64,000 nucleotides of DNA. Source: Gnetum montanum. Taxonomy: Eukaryota > Streptophyta > Gnetopsida > Gnetales > Gnetaceae. A program made the translations under genes and the position numbers. Numbering within the stretch: the stretch's first letter is position 1; every line of letters starts with the position of its first letter. The notes under the pieces are model-generated. The model did not search any database. It was not told the origin of the DNA and saw only the letters and a list, made by a program, of their open reading frames with translations. Below are positions 23,523 through 33,839 of the stretch, piece by piece. The DNA lies in contig MNCI01015611.1 in the NCBI GenBank assembly GCA_015680685.1, positions 418,002 to 482,001 on the forward strand. Reading direction: 5' to 3'.

Positions 23523-25560
23523 ATGTCTTCTTCTCACAGGGTTAATTCTCCATAGTTGTTTGAGCATACTTCCAATCAAAGATGTGATGGATCAAAATAG
23601 TTAGTGCCCTAGTAATGCAAAGAATTCTATTTAATCCAAATGATTATGTGTTAGATTTCACCTTCATCCTACATCAAGATGAGAAAATATGGTTGAGGGA
23701 CATGGAGGGAAACATTGTGTTGCTGCCCAATCAGTCAGTTTCTCCAATGCTACTACAAACTCTCATGAGATTGAGCATCAAGGGGCTCCATGCTAAATAC
23801 ATTGTGCATAAGAAAGATTGGTAATGGGAGGCTCGTTATGAAGCTTTGAAGAGGAAATGGTTCACTAACCCCTTATTCCTATTAGGCTAGAAAGATGGAA
23901 AGGATCCCTTCTCTAGGGGTTCTCACTTCATTGACTCTCCTCCCCTTGACTTTGATGAGGGAAACCCGAACCAAAACTTGTAGTCCACTATTAAAAATAT
24001 GGAATTGGGTGAGAATAGGATCCCTTGATCATGAGGAACCCAAAGATGGAAGTCAGGCCAAGAACTAGGATAGGCATTATGATGATGATAAACATGATGA
24101 TTGTGGTCATGATTGAAGAAGAGAAGGTGATGGACATCATGGTGGTGCTAGTCCTCCTTCCTCTTCACCTTGGTCATCCTCTTCTTCCTTCTCTAGCTTT
24201 GACTGAAGCCACAGAGGATGTGACTATGATGGAGATAACTAACAGGATAAAGATTATCATAGGGCCTGCTAGAGTAGTAGAGATCAAGGGTATGGTTAAT
24301 AAAGGAAGGTCAACCATCACAAAAGAAGGGGAAGCAAAGGACATCATGGCCATCATGACCATCATAGAGGTTGTAACCATGAAGATCCTTTTCTTGTAAT
24401 GAGGAACATGTTGAATATTTCTGAGGTAGTGAGAATTCCAACAAGGCATGTGAATGACAGTAGAATCAAGTGGTTGGATATGAACAATATCCTCAAGTTT
24501 GAAGGGGGATACAACTCAAATCCACATAACCATCTTCAAGCCTTTTTGATGCCTATACCTTACAAAACATGGAGAGCGAATGAAAAAAAATTAAAGTTGT
24601 TTTGAAGGATGTTTATCAAAGACACTGAAAGTTGGTGCTAGTCCTTGGAGTTTGAATCAATCCATAGATGGAGTACAATGCTTTAGCTCTTCAATGACAA
24701 GTATAAAATGTACTCCTAAGTGTCCAATTTGAGAAAGTAGATACAAGGTTGGAAACAAGGAATACATGAACCCTTGGATGCAATCATGGAAAAGTACTAT
24801 TCTCTCCTACATCAATGTCCTAGCCATGGTTATTCTCAAAGGAAGCAACTCCACCATACCATGGATGGGCTCCACATAGAAACATGGAGAATTCTTAGGA
24901 TCTATGCCCAAGAGAAACTTTTAGAACTTAAAGCCCATAAAATTCAAAGGCTGATTAAGTTACCAAAGAAGAAAGAGAGTTCAAAAAAGGAAAATTACAA
25001 AGGAATACAACAGGACCCTTCATCAAAGAAAGAGAAGTCCAATTCTATGGCAATTAGGAGGAGGCATCACTTGATGAGATGGTGCAACATAAGACCTTGC
25101 TAATTCAAAATTCTATTTCTAAAATTTTGACTAAGGTAGATAAAATGTGGGACTCTTTGGATGAGAAATTCCAAACTACTTTGAAAATAGTAGAGGAATC
25201 CAAATAGCAAAGTAGTGATCATGATTGTAGGAAAAGGAAGGAAGTTCAAATGCCATTTCTCCATGTGACTCTTCTAGTCATGCTTCATTTCAGCATCACT
25301 ACTACCCTCCTAAATACTACAAATCCTAATCTCTAAGAAGAGAAGCCCCATTTCCTCATTATCCTCCTCGTCCTTTTGCACATGTTCCTCTACCCTCAAC
25401 TCAATTACCACCTACTCCATTAATGCAGGATGAAATTCTAGCTTGACTACAATAACATAACATCACTACAGCTATTAACTTATAGTTGGCTCTTTAGTCA
25501 AGTGCTTTAGAAAGTAAATCCTAAAAAAGACCATTCTTCCAAACCAATAGTCCTAAAAAG
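23523..25560 (+). pseudogene. gag: gag of element C (broken)
   Basis: The start ATG is at 23523. Conserved pieces in order: Leu-His-Gln-Asp-Glu ... Met-Glu-Gly-Asn-Ile (about 23670-23720); an Asp/His/Arg-rich low-complexity linker (24000-24390); the capsid segment Arg-Asn-Met-Leu-Asn-Ile ... Trp-Leu-Asp-Met-Asn-Asn-Ile ... Phe-Glu-Gly-Gly-Tyr (24402-24510); Leu-Glu-Lys-Tyr-Tyr-Ser-Leu-Leu-His-Gln-Cys-Pro (24785-24825); and a proline-rich tail (25290-25430). Frames switch several times. It would build the virus-like particle of the element; it is not translatable as it stands. Confidence 0.7.
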
Positions 25561-25639
25561 CCCTTAGATATATGCGGTTAATAGCCTACTTCTTCCTCAT
25601 CCTTACATCTACATCATTTGAGAATCCTTCAAATCAAAC

Positions 25640-27010
25640 ACCTTCCCAAGTGCATTCCATGATGTTGACCCATGCTTTCATAGATTAAATTAATGTTATC
25701 CACCTTCCAAAGAAAAGTTATAACCCTAGAAGTCCCCTTATCTTTTACAAATTACTAGGAATAATCCTTGCAAGGTTCTTCTAGACTCAAGTTTTAATGT
25801 GAATTTAATTTTCCATGACATGTATAAATCTTAGAACTTGCCTCCACTCAAAAAGAGCAACATTTATCTAAAGTTGGTAAACCAATCAATCACTATTTCC
25901 TTGGGATTGATGGAGGACATTCTGACCATCATTTGTAGGTGGTCCTATTCTACCAACTTCCTAGTGATCTATGTTGATAACTACAAGGGGAACTTCCCAA
26001 TCATTATGGAAAGGACTTGGCTAAGCATCATTGATGCACAACTAGGAATCAAAGACCTATCCTTGGAGATTTTCAAGGAAAATGAATTTGAAAAGATTAA
26101 GAAGAAGTAGGTTCCATGCATTGCATACAGTAACATAGAATGAAACTGTGTGCAGAAACTATGGTCTATAAAAAGTAAATCCATCATAGCATGTAGATAG
26201 TGTGAAGATGTGTTTAAAATTCAAAGGTGCCTATACGTAGTAGCCACAAAATAAGAGGACATCCAATGACTAAAACCTAATCCTAGTAGCAGCTCAACAA
26301 TTTGCATGGAACCAACTGAGAGCTTGATGAGTGCCTACATTAAAGGCATGGACAAGATGAAGCAGATCCATCATCAACTCTCTAATGAACCTAATGACAC
26401 TTATTTGGGAGATTTAGAAACACTTGAGAGCTTTAAAAATGAGCCCTTAGTGTTGAAAAATTTTCCTATTAACATGAAATATGCTTTTTTGAATCATGAA
26501 AAGCTAGTGATAATCAATGTCAATCTTACTCTTGAACAAAAAGGGAAGCTGTTGAAGGTGGTCAAAAAATGGCCAATAGCCTTTGCTTGATCATATCCTA
26601 AACTCACTAGAATTGATCCTAGGATATTCCAACACTACATCTACACAAATCCTTCTATGAAGCCAAAGAGGCAACTACAACGACAATTGAATCCCAAAGT
26701 CAAGCAGATCGTTAAAGAGGAGACTAAACAAAATTCCTCAAGGTAGGGTTTATCTGTCCCATTCTGGATAGTGAGTGGGTTAGCCTACTTGTGATATTGC
26801 CAAAGAAAGGTCGTAAATGAAGAATTTGTATTGACTTCAAGTTGTTAAACATGATGACGTACAAAGATCATTTTCCATTGCCATTTGTAGACCAAGTGTT
26901 GAACATCATTTCTAGGCATTACTTTTATAGCTTTCTAGATGGTTATAGTGGCTATAACTAAATTCAGATTACACTAGAGAATCAGGCCAAAACAACATGC
27001 ACAATTCCTT
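25640..27010 (+). pseudogene. pol: pol remnant of element C: protease and start of RT
   Basis: The protease region (25765-26110) has Lys-Val-Leu-Leu-Asp-Ser-Ser-Phe-Asn-Val-Asn-Leu, with the catalytic Asp at 25784-25786 in a changed D-S-G context, followed by the typical Athila/Tat protease tail. A linker (26306-26590, 94 codons open) carries the conserved Leu-Lys-Tyr-Ala-like and Glu-Gln-Lys-Gly-Lys-Leu-Leu segments that precede RT. RT is recognisable at 26690-26960 by Tyr-Lys-Asp-His-Phe-Pro-Leu-Pro-Phe-Val-Asp and Phe-Leu-Asp-Gly-Tyr-Ser-Gly-Tyr-Asn, with stops. Near 27006 it jumps straight to the 3' block, so the palm (YxDD), RNase H and integrase are gone. The duplicate at 52926 has the same jump. 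Confidence 0.75.
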
Positions 27011-29490
27011 TTCTTTTGGGGCCATGCTGATATATAAACTTGAAAGTCCAAATAAGAAATTATTGGTCAACATGCAACAAATAAAATCTTTTCATAAGCC
27101 TAAGAGAATTAGTGATTGTAAAGCCTCCTCAGATGGACAAGCATGCTCAATATTTTAGATCTCCTTCTTCCAACTCAATTATGGGGGAGATGGCCATCCA
27201 TTCTAATAATACAAAGTGGCTCCTTAGTTTTTACACTTTTTGTTTTACACTTTTTTTATTTTACATATTTTTATTTTCCACTAATTTTTGTTTTACAACA
27301 TCATTAGTACATTTTTCTCTTTTTTTTACATATCTTACAATTTATTCTATATTTTACTTTATTTGATTTGAATTTTTCTTATGTTTTTCTTGTGTTTGTT
27401 TTGTCTTGATTTTTCTTTATTTCCAACAAGACATAGTGCAACTATAGCTACTTTTAATGGTGGTTTGTACTTAATGTTATTTGATTGCTAATGTCTAGAT
27501 TCTATGTTTGAATTTTGGTATTGATAACTAGGACATGGTTTCTTTTTCATGAAATGGGTGGTGAATCCATGTCATCCACCCATCCACAAACTCTATGGTG
27601 TTCCTTGTGTTGGAAATATGAAGTTCCCTTCCTTAATAAAAACCTTTAACAAACTTTTGAGCTTGGTATTTTCCAAAATTGGGAAGGATTACATGGATCA
27701 ATAAGGGTGTGACTTCAAGGGGACTCAATGCTCTCTATACTTTCCTACCCTCTTGAGTGCATGAGTGTTTTCATGGATCTCTCACCATTCCATTGTCAAC
27801 CAATAATAGGAAGTTAAAGTCTTTGCATGATGTGGTTTCCATCCAAAAAATCATAAAAATATAAAACCTTTAAAAACATAACAAATAATGGAAATTCAAA
27901 TCACACCCCTTGGAGTCAATAATCAGCTACAAGAACTATTTATGGGACTAGAAAGATATGTCACCAATGCCTGAAGATCCCCTCTACCTAAGGCCCTTTC
28001 TCACTTCCTTCTTCTCTTTTCTTCTTTTTAAGAAATGGTGATTGATTTGTGGGATCATTCTTGTGTCTTGAGAAGGTGGACTATTCTGAGAGTATTAATG
28101 TGAAGTCACTAGAAGTGATTGGTTTTGATCTAGACAAAGGATGGACTTTACTAGGTTATCTTAATCTTAAAATCCACTAAGGACTTCATGAAAGCATGAT
28201 TTGGAACTCCATTTCTCTCTCATCAACCTATGATTTTCATAATCCACCTTGCTGCTAGTTTTTCATGGTTTTTTTCAATGTCTTAGTTTGATGTGTTAAA
28301 ATTCTTAGGTAGATTTTTATGGAATTTCATCCTTAATTTTCCATAACCATTAATCATCCATGGGGCCCACAGACTCCTTAGTTTGGGGATATGCAAGAGC
28401 ATTAAGGGAATGAGCCTACTTTGGGGAGGACCCACTTACATACCTCTTGGTTGTGCTAGTTAAGTTCTTTATCCTTAGGCATTTGTGTGATCAAATCCTT
28501 TGTACACCCCATTGGGAACACCCAATTGTGCACTTCTTCATAATGTTCTCCAATGAAAAATCTTTTTTTTTCTATGAATGAGCTAATGCTCTTCAAGCAT
28601 TTCATCATGGTCACACCTTTTTTGGCTCTCCAAGAACTTCAAGTTGTGTTAAAACTCTTTGTTTTTCCTTTATCTTTAATGTTGAAAATTTTCAAAGTCC
28701 AAAATCTTCCAACACCCATAACTTTCCAACCACTTGTCTAAATTACCTCATTGTTTATCCCTACTACTACCAAAGGTAAGCTTTACATCGTGGGGGTCAC
28801 AAACCTTAGGTTTCTTAGGTTTTTGGCAAAAAATATTTTCAAAATTTCTCTCACTCACATAAATATTTAATGAATAAAATAACATTAAAATTATCAATTT
28901 ATGAAGTTTAATCCTTCCGATGAACTCTAGTAACCACAAAAATCAAATAATGTTAAAATAATATCAAAATAATCAATCTTCCATGGTCACAACTTAGCCA
29001 AATGTAACTACCCAAAGAGATAAGGTACCTAAATGTTATAAGTTACACATAACACACTAATCCTTGATTCTATTATGATCATAGATGGCATAAAAAGGGA
29101 AAGCATGGACTAGAAGCAGGACCATCCCAACCAAGAAACAAGCAACCTAGAGCTGGAAGGGGTTAACAACCTCAACAACACCAAGAACAAGTAGTAGAAG
29201 CTCATGTAATGGGGCCTCTTCAAGACTACTTGATCTTCTTCCTCATTTTCAAGCTACCAAAGGGGTTTGGATGTTAATTTTTGCTAAGGTGTTCAATTTT
29301 GTTGTCATGAACACCAAATTTTGTAAAATTTTGTAAATTTGTATGCTTGAGCACTTAGCATTTTTTTGTTTAGTCTAAGTTAGTTGGTGTGTCAGTTAGT
29401 CAATAATCCCATACTTTTCTAGTATTTTTTAAAAAACTTGTTCCTCCTTTTGTTCACTCAAGGACAAGTTTTTATTCAATCATGGCAGTA
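27011..29490 (+). repeat. 3' non-coding block of element C
   Basis: No gene. It opens with 'atgggggagatggcc' (27180), then a T-rich tract (27230-27420), and ends at a weakened polypurine site before the LTR ('catggcagta', 29481-29490). Segments match X and, inverted, M. An open stretch of 84 codons at 27112-27366 is T-rich and hydrophobic; I treat it as non-coding. The duplicate is 53276-55745. Confidence 0.7.
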
Positions 29491-30291
29491 TGATGAATTG
29501 TATTCTACATAGGCTCTGATATAAAAGCTCTGATATTAGAGCACATGCTACGTTATCGAATATCCAATATCATGGGATGTATGCCTGCCTATAAATATAG
29601 CACTTGGATGCACAATTCATCCATTTTTTCCATAGTTGTAGTGAAGCTCTTATAGTTTGTTTTCTTTAGAATTAGAATATTTTCTGAGTGCTTGTAGTAG
29701 GAGTCAAAGAGTATATGAATCTTTATTTGAGCACCGATGAACTTGAGCACCTTAATATAAATGATGATAAAGACAAGCTTTTTTGATAAAACCTTGTAGC
29801 ACTTGGAATACATTAATGTCTTCTCATGAATTCATCATTTATGCACTTTAATAAATTTTAATTAAGAAATTAATATCGATTAAATAGTGAACATAAGTAC
29901 AACTACTTTTAACATACATTTAATGCTTGGTAATCCATTAGTGCTATCAGGTGTTCAAGATGTGTATGAAAAGTGGGAATGGATGCTTATGTTAGAATTA
30001 GTTAAATATTAGCTAGCTATTAGCTTAATTAAGCATTTAATTACTTTATTCTTATTCTTAGGCAACTTAAATCATAAAACATAAAATGATAAAAATCAGA
30101 TGCCTCAATTACACTTAACCATACACTTGCACTTCACAAGTGGAACTAAGAAGATAATGATTTCGAATGTTAAACTCACCTTCTAAAACCCAACATACTT
30201 AGAGAGCTAAAGTCTACAAAATTTCACCAAATCACTAAGTGAATGCTAGTGATTTGTATGGTTGGGCATAGAGTATACTTGTTGCTCATCA
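29491..30291 (+). repeat. 3' LTR of element C
   Basis: 801 bp from 'tgatgaattgt' to 'ttgctcatca', with the TATA box 'cctataaatata' near 29587. It is followed by unrelated sequence ('ccttctattgg') rather than a primer site, so this is the true right end of C. The duplicate is 55746-56549. Confidence 0.8.
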
Positions 30292-32038
30292 CCTTCTATT
30301 GGTCAACAACAACAAGCAGGACCTAGTAGCCAACCATAAGCTAAATAGTAGCAGCAATAGCAACAGCAACAACAAGAAGTACCACAATCATCAGCACAAC
30401 ATTATAGACTATCCATGAGCCACCTGTAACAAATTGCAAAAACAATAAGTTGGGGAACAATGGAGGGGACCAATGTATACAAAGGACAAGAGATCTTTGT
30501 CAAGCTCACAATATTCACAAATCTAACCAATGGGTATGTGTCACTACAAGTAAGAGGAGAGGAAGATTGGACACGACAGATGTTTGAGAATGTTGCATCA
30601 TTTCAAGTTATGCTCAAAACTAGTGATGATGCCACAATTGTGATCATGCAACAGGAGCCACAAAGGTTATCACCAACCATATTAAGAAATTGTTCAATGT
30701 TTCTGTTGTTTCACCAATCGACATTTCTGAAGCACAGGATGCTCAAATGCTTGCCGAAATCTCAATGACTCCTAGAGAGCATGAATATATTATGGATAAA
30801 CTGCTACAGGTGGGCCAAGTAATGTAAAACCTTTTTGATATTCCAAATAATATCACTATAGTCCAATTTGATCTAATAGACACAAAAGGAAAATTGATCA
30901 TGGCCGAAACCAGAGGTAAACACACAAAAAATGAAATGCATTGGTTATAAGTAGAGTTGGCAAATTTTAGAGCTAAAAGAAGAGAGCTTGCATGTTTTGT
31001 GATGCCTGACCAACTAGAATAATTCAAAACTAATAATGTGTGAAATTGATTGCCCACAATGTGCAAATGGAAAGAGAGAAGGAGAAGCCAGTGTGGGATG
31101 CATCAATGGTAGAAGCCTAGACATATGCACATGCCAAAGCAGTCATCACCTTATAGGAGGAGAATAAACAATTAGTTGTTAACAATGCTTAGTTGACAAA
31201 CATCAAAAAGTAGAAGAATGTTGTTAAGGAGTGCATCCAATAGCTCAGAGAACAACTGGTCAGAGTCAACCAAGACATGATTCGCTTGGCTCGAGAGAAT
31301 AGAACCTTATCAATGGAAGAAGTTTGTGCCATCCACGAGAAGTTAGCAATCGAAATAAGCACATGGAAAAATGAGACTACGAAACACAAATGACTCAAGG
31401 AGCATTTTAGAAACCAAGTGAGCATGTATAAATAGATAAATAAAAAATAAATCCATATGGCAAAAGCCAAAGTCAATTCCCTCTCTATGCAAAATCCAAT
31501 TTGGCAACCCATCTTGGATAGTTTAGCCCATGTTCACCAAGCAGAAGTGAAAAACAAAGACCTGCAAATTGAAGACCTTACAAAATACATGGAGTTAGTG
31601 AATCTTTGCTATGCTAACTTGGCCATGTTAACAGCAAGTAGGCCTTGGAATGAATTAGAGCAGCAATTTATGCTATGTATGAGAAAGAGTTTGTCGACAG
31701 AAGGATGCATTACAAAAGTTACATGTGGTAAAACTCTAAATTAGAAATTGTCAAAGCCAACTACTATGGAAAAAAAGATGTAGCAACAAACCTAACACAT
31801 TGCATGTCTGATTATCAAGTACTCAAAAAAATGGCCAGAGCATTTGAAGAAGAGAGATGATAGCTTACAACCTAGTACATGAAAGCAAATAATATCTTAC
31901 TATAATTGCCATAACCATGGGATGTACCTGAGGATAGAGGAAGAGAAACTTTAGGCACTCCTCGATTGCTACTAATTCCAAAAGCCTAATGACAAAGGAA
32001 AGAAACTGATGAAAGAGCCTCCACCGCTTGAAACATGA
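30292..32038 (+). pseudogene. Element E coiled-coil reading frame upstream of PPT (broken)
   Basis: Decayed coding sequence not assigned to a known family. It begins with a Gln-rich segment (CAA/CAG repeats, 30310-30375). An open part at 30460-30768 reads Met-Glu-Gly-Thr-Asn-Val-Tyr-Lys-Gly ... Asn-Gly-Tyr-Val-Ser-Leu. From about 30980 to 31744 the plus frame is rich in Glu, Lys, Gln and Leu with heptad-like spacing (a coiled coil), continuing across stops to Lys-Gly-Lys-Lys-Leu-Met-Lys-Glu-Pro-Pro-Pro and a stop at 32036-32038. It lies just upstream of a polypurine tract and LTR, the place where Athila-type elements carry an extra third reading frame, but a coiled-coil protein is not the usual env-like product. 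The 5' part of E was cut off by C. The duplicate is 56550-58333. Confidence 0.5.
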
Positions 32039-32230
32039 TCTACATCAAGCTACTTTGTTTTGTCTTATCATGTAACTGTGTCATGTTTTGTAAAAAGACC
32101 ACTATGGCATTCTAAGTCATGTAAATAGTTAGTTAGTCATGTCAAGTCAAGTCTACCTTCCAATTTGTAAGGGACTCTATCGTCATTTTGTCTTAACTCA
32201 AGGATGTGTTTCCAGTTAGTCGTGGGGGCA
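32039..32230 (+). other. 3' untranslated end of E with polypurine tract
   Basis: A short non-coding stretch ending 'gtcgtgggggca' at 32219-32230, a polypurine tract directly before the LTR. The matching site in the second copy reads 'gtcgtggggaca'. Confidence 0.7.
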
Positions 32231-33122
32231 TGATAAATTCAATTTTTGTTGCATTGCAATATCATATTTACAATATCGTAGCAATGTTGTTGTAAATACG
32301 ATGTTGTCGTCCTTGCTATGTCATCATTGATATGATGTCTCAAGATGCATGTAGCTCTATAAATACTAACACTTGGGCACATGATCAACAACTTTTTTCA
32401 TTCCACCCTTACTAAAACTCTTGTAGTTTGTTTTCTTAGTTAGCAATAGAGTGAATGTCCACAATGTGATGTTTAGCAGTTGTGTGTAATCTTTATTCGA
32501 GTGAAATGTACTTAGGCATAGTTCATGACCAGAAATAAAGATTGAGATTGCTTCTTATCATTGCAGCATCCACTTAGTTTTATTGTTTTAGTTAAATTAA
32601 TTTTCATGTTTACTTAGTTAACTCTTTACATTTTCAAAGTACTTTACTTTCCTTGTTTATTAGTAAAGCGGAATGAGTACAACTGGTTTTGAGTGCTTAA
32701 GTGTAATCATTTGATAATCCCAGTAGTGTTATTGCTTGGTTTGCCCAATAGGATAATGCATGGTAACCAAGTAACAATTACATGAGCCCAATGCGTGTAT
32801 GGTAAAGCAAGACTGGATGCTCATCGTTGTAGGCTAGAATAGATTTACATTCTTGTCATTACTTAGACTTAGCATTTCACTTTGTTTCTATTATGTTTAT
32901 GCTTAGGAGTAAAATGAGTCTAACAACATCACATAACATATGCCTCACTACGAGTGAAACCATACACTTAGACTTCACTAACTTAAGGTGAGAAGACAAC
33001 AATCACAAATTTAACATCAATTACTAGCATAATACATTATCTATTTATGGATTATGATCTAGTTGTGCACTAGCACTCGTGACTTGTATGATAGAGTGTT
33101 GGGATTACTCCACCACTCATCA
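32231..33122 (+). repeat. 3' LTR of element E
   Basis: 892 bp from 'tgataaattca' to 'ccaccactcatca'. The U3 start has repeated GCAATATC/ATATCGTAGC words in both orientations. The TATA box 'ctctataaatac' lies near 32354. It is the last retroelement part before the GH3 promoter. In its first 150 bases about 11 differences separate it from the duplicate at 58535-59423; differences become rarer towards the gene. Confidence 0.8.
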
Positions 33123-33839
33123 GATATCTAAGTTGACTTCTCAACATCGAAATACTATTGCAATGATAACTTTTCCAAATCCAACTAGAGTTTCGTTTTG
33201 TTCCAAAACCTAACATTTATTATTAGTGATTAAATTGTAAAATAATTCATTAATGTTAACTATCTTATTCTAAACCATAGACCGCATCAATGAATACCAA
33301 ATTAGTAGCTTAGGGAGTAATTATAATGATTCATGACTATTATGAAGTCGGAAGTTAAAACTATAATTAAAGCAAAGGCTGAAAATCCTATAAGCACGAA
33401 GCCAAAACAAGGTGAAAGAACCTATCAATTGTTAGGAAGACCATTTGATCACGGAGGAATAAGCACAACAATTAATTTCCTATGACACACTAAATATTCT
33501 TGGAGCTTTCAACAAACCTTGTAAAACACTGGGATTTTGTTACATACAAGTCAAGTGTGGGACTCCACCTGCCCAAATAAATCTTTTCCTTATTATTGAC
33601 GACATTTTCAGCACGTTGCGTCGATGCCCAAAGCACCGCTGCTAGGGCCAGGGGCCCATTGTCAGAAGCATTGGATGACGTGGCCCATATTGTGTGTATT
33701 ACTAGCAACGGCCTTTCAAATTCAAAATTTACTTCCTAATCGACACAGGCTGTAGCGACAGTGAAGCCTGCATATTTGTTTAAGACTATTAGAATTCTAA
33801 TAGTGATACGAGAATCCTAAGAATTTGATATTTAAGGCC
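33123..33839 (+). promoter_or_regulatory. Upstream region of GH3 copy 1
   Basis: Single-copy-like DNA between the E LTR and the gene, with more CpG than the surroundings. Visible sites: TGACGTGG (33676-33683, an ACGT-core bZIP-type site), an 18-bp perfect palindrome centred on 'attagaattctaat' (33786-33803), and a weak TATA-like 'gatatttaag' too close to the ATG to be a sure TATA box. From about 33490 to the ATG it is identical to the second copy as far as I could compare. Confidence 0.45.

Noticed and set aside
27112-27366. Hydrophobic open stretch resembling membrane segments, repeated at 53383-53619
   Set aside because: It results from a T-rich low-complexity tract in the 3' non-coding block. 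I considered an env-like transmembrane segment, but there is no signal peptide, no surrounding frame and no conservation at protein level.
33490-33708. Antisense open stretch upstream of GH3, present in both copies
   Set aside because: Its conservation only reflects the near-identity of the duplicated DNA; no homology or start context was recognised.
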